Below, piece after piece: positions 16,129-23,672 of a stretch of 24,313 nt of DNA. The first letter of the stretch is position 1, and every line of letters starts with the position of its first letter. This stretch comes from Parvularcula sp964342585 (lineage in GTDB: Bacteria > Pseudomonadota > Alphaproteobacteria > Caulobacterales > Parvularculaceae). A program made the position numbers and the translations under genes. The stretch lies in NCBI GenBank assembly GCA_964342585.1, contig CAYFHK010000027.1, forward strand, positions 1 to 24,313. Direction: 5' to 3'. The notes under the pieces are model-generated. The model was not told the DNA's origin, did no database searches, and saw only the letters and a program-made list of their open reading frames with translations.

Positions 16129-17546
16129 GCGGGCTTCGTCACTTTCAGCATATAAATCGCGCCGGTTTCATCCGTGTCGAGCTCAACAATCCCGTTCGTA
16201 TTGCTCGCCATGTCGCGCATCTCCTCCTCATTTCGGAAGTATAAGGACCAATCGAGCGCATATTCGAGCGGCCAATAGCTGCCGAGGCCGGCGTCATTCA
16301 TATTGCCGATAATCACCGAGCCACCTGGCCGGAGATGCTCGTAAAGTTTCGAAATCAGCGAGCGGGCGATGCGGGGATTGAGATAATCGACCAGGCCGGC
16401 GGAGTAGATCAGATCCTGCGGCGGCAAATGCCGGAACGTGCTCGTTGGGCGCAACATCTCGGTGAAAGAGGTGTTCATGCCGCTGACCATGATCGACGCC
16501 AGGTCTGCGCTCACGCTGCGGTAGACGCGCTCAATCGCGAAGTTCAACGCCTGAATCTCTGGGTCGACCAGGGTGATCGAATAGCCCTCTCCACGCGACT
16601 GCCGACGGGCGAAGAAACGCTGAAGCTCGCACGCTGGCCCCGCCCCGATGCTCATCACGTGAAAGTGTGATCGGTCGGTGTTCGTTTTCGGCAATGCCTC
16701 GATCGAATGGGAGAGGTACTCCATCCGCTTTAAAATCGGCGTTCCGGCAATCCGCCCCAGCATGAAGAGATAGCGAATATAAGGGTCATCGCTGCCGGGA
16801 TTGGGCTCGTAGATCGAATTCATGATCTGAAAATCGCCTGGATAGCCCATTGGCTTATAATAGCTCCGCCCCCAATTCTCTGCCTTGCAGAGCTCGCGGG
16901 TGATGATGTTTTCCGTGAAGCGTTTGAAGTGCGGCTTATCAACTTTATCGTATTTATACGGAAGAACGAGCGCATCGCCGCGCATCATGAGCGCCATCCA
17001 CTCCGCGCCAAACGCCTCTTCCATGCGCCGATCGAGCGCGATGCGATCATCGGAGGTCAGCACCGGCTGCAGCGGCAGGATCTCTTCTTCAAGAAACCGG
17101 CGGTGAGTGGCGATGGTGTCGAGCACATCGGCGCAAAAGATCTTATATTCGGCGGGCACGCTCGGTCGTGCACATGCCGTTGGCGCGGTTCTGACGGTTG
17201 CGGCTGCGTTGGCGCCAACCAGCGCGGAAAGGTCGAGGGCGCGATCCGAAAAGCGGCATTCGATTTCGCCATCGGCGCTTTGCATCGGCGTCAAAATGGC
17301 GGCATCAAGCAAGGTTTTACCGGACTGGATGAATTCGACGCGATCGATATTTGCGAAGTCTTCGGCGGGCGTGTCCGTCTCAATCACGAAACCAAGGCTC
17401 CCAATCCGAAGGATAGGAGCCGTTTTCAGACCCAGCTTTGCGGCGGGGGGACGCTGCGAAAAGCACGTCTTCGCCTCAAACATTGGCGCACTGAATTGGA
17501 CCCGTTCACCGCCACTTCCCGTCAATTCTGTGTAATGCTTGGTCAT
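16125..17546 (-). CDS. SAM-dependent methyltransferase with N-terminal PilZ-like segment, PhcB-like
   Basis: The protein has 473 residues. The first 110 resemble a degenerate PilZ-type beta domain (FSQRPPAAKLGLKT, then ILRIGSLGFVIET); the diagnostic RxxxR...DxSxxG c-di-GMP signature is not clear. A middle helical part contains the conserved ENWGRSYYKPMGYPGDFQ and NSIYEPNPG stretch. A class I methyltransferase fold ends the protein: motif I VMSIGAGPACE (298-307), the acidic strand end TLVDPE (D328), DLIYSAGLVDYL (378-389) and LRPGGSVIIGNMND. The YYKPxGYxGDFxxMN block is, as I recall, typical of proteins annotated as 3-hydroxypalmitate methyl ester synthase (PhcB), the quorum-signal enzyme of Ralstonia. 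The substrate here is not proved. Convergent with the kinase gene, divergent from astA. AGGG lies 9 bases before ATG 17546. Confidence 0.8.
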   Translation of the reverse strand: MTKHYTELTGSGGERVQFSAPMFEAKTCFSQRPPAAKLGLKTAPILRIGSLGFVIETDTPAEDFANIDRVEFIQSGKTLLDAAILTPMQSADGEIECRFSDRALDLSALVGANAAATVRTAPTACARPSVPAEYKIFCADVLDTIATHRRFLEEEILPLQPVLTSDDRIALDRRMEEAFGAEWMALMMRGDALVLPYKYDKVDKPHFKRFTENIITRELCKAENWGRSYYKPMGYPGDFQIMNSIYEPNPGSDDPYIRYLFMLGRIAGTPILKRMEYLSHSIEALPKTNTDRSHFHVMSIGAGPACELQRFFARRQSRGEGYSITLVDPEIQALNFAIERVYRSVSADLASIMVSGMNTSFTEMLRPTSTFRHLPPQDLIYSAGLVDYLNPRIARSLISKLYEHLRPGGSVIIGNMNDAGLGSYWPLEYALDWSLYFRNEEEMRDMASNTNGIVELDTDETGAIYMLKVTKPA

Positions 17547-17622
17547 AATATCTGCCCTATAAAATGCGCCACCGCTGCCCTGGTGCTAGCGCCAAAAAAG
17601 ACTACCTTAATGAAGTGTAAAT

Positions 17623-17634
17623 ACAAGTACTTGT
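17623..17634. promoter_or_regulatory. 12-base perfect palindrome, candidate operator between the methyltransferase gene and astA
   Basis: ACAAGTACTTGT is a perfect palindrome lying 77 bases upstream of the methyltransferase start and about 170 upstream of astA. It sits within the AT-rich part of the 256-base divergent gap, flanked by imperfectly mirrored GTGT and ACAC. Position and symmetry fit a dimeric regulator controlling the methyltransferase promoter, the ast promoter, or both. No regulator gene is adjacent and the binding protein cannot be named. Confidence 0.4.
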
Positions 17635-17802
17635 GTAACACGCAGGTGGCAAAATTTGATTCAATTCGTTAATCAGTTCGAAGTAATCGGCGCTCCCCCC
17701 GCTAGAGGCTTTATAATCCTTGGCATTGAGAGTTCGCCGCAGTGATCGGCGTCACGAAGGTGAAGCGATTTTGCCGCAGTTCTTGATCGATCACTTCTTT
17801 TT

Positions 17803-18864
17803 GTGGCTGTTCAATCGAAAGTGGACTCGGATTTGCAGGTACCCCTGATTGTTCGTAGCGCGGCTGAAACCGATTTGGGCAGCCTTACGGCTTTGGCAGC
17901 TTCCGCCGGCCCGGGAATGACCACGGTGCCGCAAGGCGAAGCTGCGATATCGGCACGTATTGAAGCGTCAACACGCGCCTTTTCTAGCAAAGGAAAAGCG
18001 AGTGCTGCGGATACTTTCTTCTTTGTTTTAGACGACGGCCATGGCGCAGCCGGGATGGGCTGTGTCTTCCCAGATTTAGGCGGCGATCGTCCGTTCTACT
18101 CCTATCGCCTCTCACACATTGCCGCCCAATCGCCGGAATTGGATCTGCGCGCGAGCAGTGACATTCTTTTTTTGGTCAATGACTTTCATGGCTATAGCGA
18201 GCTGGCGACGCTCTTTATTGGCGCCGCCGCGCGCAGCCGCGGTGCGGGCAGATTCTTATCGCTCGCGCGGCTTTTCTACATGGGTCTGCATCGCGACCGG
18301 TTCGGCGCGGATGTAATGGCTGAAATCCGCGGCTGGTTTGACGAAAGCGGGAACAATCCGTTCTGGGGGTATATCGCCGCCAAGTTCTTCCATACCAGTT
18401 TCGAAGAAGCCGATCGTCAGTCCGCGAATGATTTCAGATTCATCTCGCATCTCATGCCGAAGTTTCCCATTTATGTGGCGTTGTTACCGCCCGAGGCACA
18501 AACCGTTATCGGCAAACCGCACCAAACTTCCCATCGCGCGATGTCGATGTTGCAGGCAGAGGGATTTGCCTACACGCGATGCGTTGATATCTTCGATGGC
18601 GGGCCGAGCATCGAATGCCCCCTCGCCCAAGCGCGCATTGTCCGCGAAACTGCGGAGCGCTCTTTAGTAGTCGTGTCAGAAGACACACGGCAGGCGGACG
18701 ATGTCGACTTTATTCTCTGTGCACCGCCTCCCGCTGACTTCGCGGCGGTACGCGGCTGGGGCGCCCGGATTGGCGACCAAGTGAAGCTCTCACCGGAGGC
18801 GGCCGCCCGCGCTGGCCTCGACGCTGGGCAAACCGTGATGGCGGCGCCGCTGAAAGGACACTAG
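17803..18864 (+). CDS. astA: Arginine N-succinyltransferase
   Basis: First enzyme of the arginine succinyltransferase (AST) pathway: it transfers succinyl from succinyl-CoA to the alpha-amino group of arginine. The 353-residue protein shows the family pattern from IVRSAAETDLGSLTALA and GPGMTTVPQG onward, then FYSYRLSHIAAQSPEL, LFLVNDFHGYSELATLF and MAEIRGWFDESGNNPFWGYI, and the GKPHQTSHRAMSMLQAEGF region. No internal break is seen. The start is uncertain: there is no ATG near the N-terminus, and GTG 17803 (used here), GTG 17821 and TTG 17833 are all possible with no clear Shine-Dalgarno. It is the first gene of an astA-astD-astB operon; one base separates its stop from astD. Confidence 0.94.
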   Translation: MAVQSKVDSDLQVPLIVRSAAETDLGSLTALAASAGPGMTTVPQGEAAISARIEASTRAFSSKGKASAADTFFFVLDDGHGAAGMGCVFPDLGGDRPFYSYRLSHIAAQSPELDLRASSDILFLVNDFHGYSELATLFIGAAARSRGAGRFLSLARLFYMGLHRDRFGADVMAEIRGWFDESGNNPFWGYIAAKFFHTSFEEADRQSANDFRFISHLMPKFPIYVALLPPEAQTVIGKPHQTSHRAMSMLQAEGFAYTRCVDIFDGGPSIECPLAQARIVRETAERSLVVVSEDTRQADDVDFILCAPPPADFAAVRGWGARIGDQVKLSPEAAARAGLDAGQTVMAAPLKGH

Positions 18865-18865
18865 C

Positions 18866-20326
18866 ATGACAGCCGACGGCAAACTGCTCATCAATGGCGA
18901 ATGGATCGCTGGCAAAGGTGATACGATGACCTCACATTCGCCGTGGTCGGACGCTCTCTTATGGTCGGGTCAAAGCGCGACAGAAACCCAAACCGACGAT
19001 GCGGTCACCGCGGCCGCTGCTGCAGGCAAAGCGTGGTCTGCGCGGACGTTTGAAGACCGTCTACGGATCGTCGAAGCCTTTAGCGCGATTGCCAAAGAGC
19101 GACAGGAAGAGATGGCCGGGCTCATCACAAACGAGATGGGCAAGGCCCTGTGGGATGCGCGCACCGAAGCTGCGGCCATTGCCGGCAAGGCGGCCCTCTC
19201 CGTCAAAGCCTATCACGAGCGAACCCCCACAAAGGAAGAGGCTGGCCGTCGACTGACCCACCGTCCCCATGGTGTGATGGTGGTGATCGGGCCATTCAAT
19301 TTTCCCGGTCACTTGCCGAACGGACACATCATCCCAGCGCTTCTCGCGGGGAACACGATTGTTTTTAAACCCAGCGAGGAAACCCCTGCCGTCGGCGCAC
19401 TGATGGCTGAATGGTGGAAAGAAGCGGGGCTGCCCAATGGTGTTCTCAACCTCATCCATGGCGGCGCCGACGTGGCGCGCCGGGCAATCGGCCATCAGGC
19501 CACCGATGGGGTGTTGTTCACCGGCGGGGTCGAGGCAGGCCTTGCCATTCACCGCGCATTGGCAGGGCAGCCGGAGAAAATCCTCGCCCTCGAGCTTGGC
19601 GGCAATAATCCAATCGTCGCTTGGGATGTCGCCGACGCAGACGCGGCCGCCCGCATCATTGTGCGCTCTGCCTTTATCACCACGGGCCAACGGTGCACCT
19701 GCGCCCGGCGCCTGATTGTGCCCGCGGGAAGTAATGGTCAACGGATCATCGATGCGCTCAACAACTTACTGCCCCGCCTTCACGTTGATCGACCCGACGC
19801 CGACCCACAACCCTTTATGGGCTCGCTTATCCATGGTCGCGCGGCCGCATCGGTCCTTCGCGCGCAGTCGAGCATCGCCGCAGCAGGGGGCGAGCCTCTG
19901 GTGCCGGTCATCCAACATGAGCGGGGCGAAGCCTTTCTCACGCCGGGACTTCTCGACACCACCAATTGGCAAGACCGGCAGGATGAAGAGGTATTCGGCC
20001 CGCTTTTGCAGGTGATCAGAGCACAGGATTTTGACGAGGCGATCCATATCTCCAACGACACGCGCTTTGGTCTCGCCGCCGGACTCCTTTCGGATGATCG
20101 CGCAAAATGGGACCAGTTCGCCGCAGCCATCCGTGCCGGGATCGTCAATTGGAATACACAGACCACGGGCGCTGCGGGCGCCCTGCCCTTTGGTGGGCCA
20201 GGCCTCTCGGGCAACCACCGACCGGCTGGTTATTATGCCGCTGATTACTGCGCATGGCCCATGGCGAGCCTGACGAAGGCGGGCACGCTCACCGATGAAG
20301 CCGAAATGATTGGTGTACTGGCATGA
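18866..20326 (+). CDS. astD: N-succinylglutamate 5-semialdehyde dehydrogenase
   Basis: Fourth step of the AST pathway: NAD-dependent oxidation of succinylglutamate semialdehyde to succinylglutamate. The 486-residue length is normal. The aldehyde dehydrogenase fold shows GPFNFPGHLPNGH, the cofactor Lys in FKPSEETP, catalytic Glu243 in ALELGGNNP and nucleophile Cys277 in TTGQRCTCARRL; the last is an AstD hallmark. The FTGS turn of most family members reads FTGG here, a small change near the NAD site. AAAGGA lies 7 bases before ATG 18866. The stop overlaps the astB start by 4 bases (ATGA). Confidence 0.96.
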   Translation: MTADGKLLINGEWIAGKGDTMTSHSPWSDALLWSGQSATETQTDDAVTAAAAAGKAWSARTFEDRLRIVEAFSAIAKERQEEMAGLITNEMGKALWDARTEAAAIAGKAALSVKAYHERTPTKEEAGRRLTHRPHGVMVVIGPFNFPGHLPNGHIIPALLAGNTIVFKPSEETPAVGALMAEWWKEAGLPNGVLNLIHGGADVARRAIGHQATDGVLFTGGVEAGLAIHRALAGQPEKILALELGGNNPIVAWDVADADAAARIIVRSAFITTGQRCTCARRLIVPAGSNGQRIIDALNNLLPRLHVDRPDADPQPFMGSLIHGRAAASVLRAQSSIAAAGGEPLVPVIQHERGEAFLTPGLLDTTNWQDRQDEEVFGPLLQVIRAQDFDEAIHISNDTRFGLAAGLLSDDRAKWDQFAAAIRAGIVNWNTQTTGAAGALPFGGPGLSGNHRPAGYYAADYCAWPMASLTKAGTLTDEAEMIGVLA

Positions 20327-21672
20327 CAGGCACTTTCGAAGTCAACTTCGATGGGCTTGTCGGCCCCACGCACAACTATGGCGGCCTCTCGCTGGGCAAT
20401 TTGGCGTCCATGGCATCGCATGGTCAGGTCTCGAACCCCAAAGCGGCGGCGCTGCAAGGGCTGAAGAAGATGCGGGCGCTCCTCGGGCTGGGGCTGCCGC
20501 AAGCTGTGCTCCCACCGCATGACCGACCGCATATGGCCGCGCTCCGGCGCTTCGGCTTTACAGGTACGGACGCAGAGGTGCTGGAAACGGCCTATCACCG
20601 CTCCCCGGCGCTGGTTCACAACCTCTCTTCCGCCTCCGCGATGTGGACGGCCAACGCCGCCACCATTTCGCCCTCGGCCGATAGCGCCGATGGGAAGGTC
20701 CATTTCACCGCCGCGAATTTGGGCGCGATGTTTCACCGGTCGATCGAGCACGGATTTACGGCCCACTTGCTGAAGACGATCTTTGCTGACCCCGCATATT
20801 TCTCTCATCATCAGCCTATTCCTTATGGTGGGGCGATGGGGGATGAGGGCGCGGCCAACCATGGTCGGCTGTGTGCGGCGCATGGCGAAGGCGGGGTCGA
20901 ACTCTTCACCTATGGGCGCGCCGCTTTCGAAACACTGACCGGCTGGACGTTTCTGCCACGGCAAGCCCTCGAGGCCAGCGAAGCTATCGCCCGGATGCAC
21001 GCGGTTGAGGACAATACCGTATACCTACGGCAATCGCGTAAGGCGATTGAGGCGGGCGCCTTCCACAATGATGTGGTCGCCGTCGCCAACGGCCCCGTCC
21101 TGATGTTCCACGAAAAGGCGTATGAAGAGAAAGAGGCGACGCTCGATCACATTCGCCAGTCGACCGAAGCATTCGGCTTTAAGCCGCAATTTCTCGAAGT
21201 TGCCGATAAGGATGTGCCGCTTAAAGATGCGATCACGTCTTATCTCTTCAATTCGCAACTGGTCAGCCTGCCCGATGGCGGCATGACGCTGATCTTACCG
21301 AGCGATGCTGAGGAAAATTCCCGCACCAAGGCCTGGGTGGATGCGCAGCTGGGCAGCAATGGCCCCATCGTGGGTGCCCACTATTTCGACCTAAAGCAGA
21401 GCATGAAGAATGGCGGGGGCCCCGCTTGCCTCCGCCTCCGCGTGGTGTTGACAGACGAAGAGCGAAGCGCTGTTGCGCCCGGCGTGTTGCTGGACACAGA
21501 CAAAATTGATGCGCTCGAGACCTGGGTGGATCGCCACTATCGTGATCGGCTATCACCGGACGATCTTGGCGATCCGCAGCTTCTTATGGAGTGCCGGATC
21601 GCGCTGGATGAGCTGACGCAGCTGTTACAGCTCGGCAGCCTCTATGCGTTTCAGCAAACCGCCCGCCCTTAA
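20323..21672 (+). CDS. astB: N-succinylarginine dihydrolase
   Basis: Second step of the AST pathway: hydrolysis of succinylarginine to succinylornithine, CO2 and two ammonia. The 449 residues match the family length. Family motifs are FDGLVGPTHNYGGLSLGN at the N-terminus, the LSSASAMWTANAATISPSAD block and the catalytic triad, which I place at E175 (GDEGAANH), H248 (GAFHNDVV) and C369 (GGPACLRLRVVL). This is the amidinotransferase-like fold also seen in arginine deiminase. It is translationally coupled to astD by an ATGA overlap. Its TAA stop interlocks with the stop of the convergent aldo-keto reductase gene. astC and astE do not follow. Confidence 0.97.
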   Translation: MTGTFEVNFDGLVGPTHNYGGLSLGNLASMASHGQVSNPKAAALQGLKKMRALLGLGLPQAVLPPHDRPHMAALRRFGFTGTDAEVLETAYHRSPALVHNLSSASAMWTANAATISPSADSADGKVHFTAANLGAMFHRSIEHGFTAHLLKTIFADPAYFSHHQPIPYGGAMGDEGAANHGRLCAAHGEGGVELFTYGRAAFETLTGWTFLPRQALEASEAIARMHAVEDNTVYLRQSRKAIEAGAFHNDVVAVANGPVLMFHEKAYEEKEATLDHIRQSTEAFGFKPQFLEVADKDVPLKDAITSYLFNSQLVSLPDGGMTLILPSDAEENSRTKAWVDAQLGSNGPIVGAHYFDLKQSMKNGGGPACLRLRVVLTDEERSAVAPGVLLDTDKIDALETWVDRHYRDRLSPDDLGDPQLLMECRIALDELTQLLQLGSLYAFQQTARP

Positions 21673-22721
21673 GGGCAGGGGTTGGGGTAGCGAACATGGA
21701 TCTCGTTGATCCGATCCAGGACCTCTTTCGTCATATCAAACTCGACCGATTGTAGGATCAGCTCGAGCTGCGCTTCGTTGGAAGCCCCAAAGATATTGCT
21801 TGTGGTCCACGGACGGGTTGTCACGAACGCCATCGACAACGTCACAGGGTCGACACCAAGATCAGCGGCCAAATCGACATACGCCTTAATGGCGGCCTCG
21901 GCATTGGGGGTTTGATATCGGCCGAGCCGCTCAAACAAGGCGCCGCGCGAGCCCTCAGGCCGCGCCCCGCCCAAATATTTTCCGGTCAGCGCCCCCTGAC
22001 CAATCGGTGAATATGGCAGTAGACTGACTTTTTCCTCAACCAGAACCTCGGCAAGACCGTATTCGAGGACGCGATTGAGCAGGTTATAAGCGTTTTGCAC
22101 CGACGCGACCGCGGGCAAATTGTGCCGCTCCGCTGCGCGCAGGAACGACATCACGCCCCAGGCGGTCTCATTCGACAAGCCAATCGCGCGGACTTTCCCT
22201 TCATCGACCAGCTCAGCAAGCGCCTGCAGCTGTTCTTCGATCGGCACCGCATCGGTGTTGTCATATACGCGGAAGCCCTTCAGCTCCCGGCCGAACGTGT
22301 TGGCCCGGCGATCCGGCCAGTGCACTTGATAGAGATCGACATAATCCGTCTGCAGATTGCGTAGCGACTGCTCAACCGCCGCCCGCACCTGGTCACGCGT
22401 TACGCGGGTTTCTTTGTCGCGCAGATAGGTCATGTCAGACCGACCCGCGACCTTGGTCGCCAATGTCAGCCGATCACGCGCGCCGCGAGATTGGATCCAC
22501 CGCCCAACGATCCGCTCACTTTCGCCTTGCGTCTCAGCCTTTGGCGGAATCGTGTACATTTCAGCGGTGTCGAAGAAATCGATGCCGAACTCGAAGCACC
22601 GGTCCATCTGGCGAAAAGCTTCCTGCTCACCGATTTGATCACCATACATCATAGTCCCAAGGCAGAGGCTTGGCACATTCATATCGGTTCGGCCCAAAGG
22701 CCGACGGTCTAATCCGCTCAT
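21669..22721 (-). CDS. NADP(H)-dependent aldo-keto reductase, Tas-like
   Basis: A 350-residue aldo-keto reductase. The catalytic tetrad is visible: D51 and Y56 in FFDTAEMYTIPP, K90 in LATKVAG and H134 in YQVHWPDR. The stretch EMYTIPPKAETQGESERIVG is close to E. coli Tas, a member of the AKR11/12-like group with broad carbonyl reductase activity. Cofactor-binding elements GLSNETAWGV and the C-terminal NIFGASNEAQLE are present. The physiological substrate is unknown. It is convergent with astB, with stops sharing TTAA, and divergent from the small envelope protein gene about 100 bases away. Nothing links it to arginine catabolism except position. Confidence 0.9.
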   Translation of the reverse strand: MSGLDRRPLGRTDMNVPSLCLGTMMYGDQIGEQEAFRQMDRCFEFGIDFFDTAEMYTIPPKAETQGESERIVGRWIQSRGARDRLTLATKVAGRSDMTYLRDKETRVTRDQVRAAVEQSLRNLQTDYVDLYQVHWPDRRANTFGRELKGFRVYDNTDAVPIEEQLQALAELVDEGKVRAIGLSNETAWGVMSFLRAAERHNLPAVASVQNAYNLLNRVLEYGLAEVLVEEKVSLLPYSPIGQGALTGKYLGGARPEGSRGALFERLGRYQTPNAEAAIKAYVDLAADLGVDPVTLSMAFVTTRPWTTSNIFGASNEAQLELILQSVEFDMTKEVLDRINEIHVRYPNPCP

Positions 22722-22822
22722 CGGTGCATCTCCCGCGAAATTATTATGTGAGCCGTTGTGGCGCGCAGTGGGATATGCAGCAAGCCTTGCGCGATCCCCT
22801 GTGCGACAACATATCCTATCCG

Positions 22823-23467
22823 ATGTCCAAAACTGTTATCTCGTCCCGAAAGACCCTGCGCCGCTCGCTGATTTTGCTGAGCGCCGGGATTGGCGCACTT
22901 TCAGCCGCACAGGCCGCTGAACCCTCGACAGCTCAGCCTCCTGTTTCGCCTGTCGCCGAAACCCCGGCCACTGACACAGCGCGCGTTGAGCCCGCAGCAA
23001 CAGCGGCGACGTCCGAGACACCTTCAAAGGCTCGCAAATATGCTTTCGGCCTTGCCATTGGCGGGCTGCTCGGCGCCGCCGCATCCCTTTTTGGATTTCA
23101 TTCGGTCCTGAGATGGCTTGGCCGCACGGCGAAACAGGCCGGGAGAACAACCTCGCGCGCCTTTAGAGCGCCCGCCAAGGCGGCCCGCGGTGCCGTCTCT
23201 GCCGCCCAACGCTCCCTGGGCAAACCGCTCCAGGGCCTGGGGCGCGCGGCAGGCATTTCGGTGGGCCTCCTCGCCCTGTTGGCCGTTCTCGACATCGGGT
23301 GGAAATCGTCGCTGTTAATCGGTGGCGGCGCGGCATTGTCACTCGTTGCGGCGAAAACGCTGAAACAGCGGCGCCGCCGGACCCCGCCATCCGCCCCGGT
23401 CGCTTCGGTAGAGGTGCCAGCGCCTGCGACAAATGTGCATAAGATGAGAGAATTCGGCGCAATTTGA
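22823..23467 (+). CDS. Unrecognised exported or membrane protein, Ala/Pro-rich
   Basis: I do not recognise this 214-residue protein. The preferred start ATG 22823 gives a signal-like N-terminus (MSKTVISSRKTLRRSLILLS, with a following GALSAAQA and likely cleavage before AEPS). The frame is open upstream to 22670, overlapping the reductase gene, but the earlier starts lack a signal and are less likely; no start has a good Shine-Dalgarno. After an Ala/Pro/Thr-rich spacer (about 35-70) come a Gly/Ala-rich helix (AFGLAIGGLLGAAASLFGF), a basic amphipathic Arg/Lys/Ala stretch of about 55 residues, two more hydrophobic helices, and a basic RRRR tail. It is followed by a strong terminator, so it is probably a single-gene transcript. 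Confidence 0.65.
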   Translation: MSKTVISSRKTLRRSLILLSAGIGALSAAQAAEPSTAQPPVSPVAETPATDTARVEPAATAATSETPSKARKYAFGLAIGGLLGAAASLFGFHSVLRWLGRTAKQAGRTTSRAFRAPAKAARGAVSAAQRSLGKPLQGLGRAAGISVGLLALLAVLDIGWKSSLLIGGGAALSLVAAKTLKQRRRRTPPSAPVASVEVPAPATNVHKMREFGAI

Positions 23468-23589
23468 CGAAAATGGGGCGCATTTTTTTGCGCACGCGCC
23501 CTAATTCGGCCCAACTACCGTGGAATATGCACTCTCAACGAAGCTCCACCACACACCACGAAACTGACCTGCACTCTCAGTTCCGCAAG

Positions 23590-23623
23590 AAGCCCCGCCC
23601 CCTGCACAGGCGGGGCTTTTTCT
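23590..23623 (+). terminator. Rho-independent terminator after the small envelope protein gene
   Basis: A 10-base-pair GC-rich stem (AAGCCCCGCC with GGCGGGGCTT) around a 9-base loop is followed by a T-rich tail (TTTTCTTT). It lies about 125 bases after the stop at 23467 and 50 bases before rpe, on the plus strand, so it insulates rpe from upstream transcription. The T-tail is on the plus side only. Confidence 0.92.
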
Positions 23624-23672
23624 TTATAACGTTTCATTGAAAAAGGCCGGTCATCGGCTCTAAGCGCTGGTT

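Noticed and set aside
17712..17717. Perfect TATAAT upstream of astA as a full sigma-70 promoter
   Set aside because: No acceptable -35 box lies 16-18 bases upstream, so it is mentioned only as part of the gap, not called as a promoter.
17720..17737. Sigma-54-like element (TTGGCATTGAGAGTTCGC) before astA
   Set aside because: The GG and GC elements are not in the -24/-12 spacing and the TTGC core is broken; too weak.
22670..22822. Upstream extension of the small envelope protein gene
   Set aside because: It would overlap the 5' end of the reductase gene and bury the signal peptide; no better ribosome binding site is gained.
23476..23501. GGGCGC/GCGCCC inverted repeat after the small envelope protein gene
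   Set aside because: Only 6-base arms of simple GC sequence with a 14-base loop and no T-run after the stem; the terminator at 23590-23623 explains transcript ending better.
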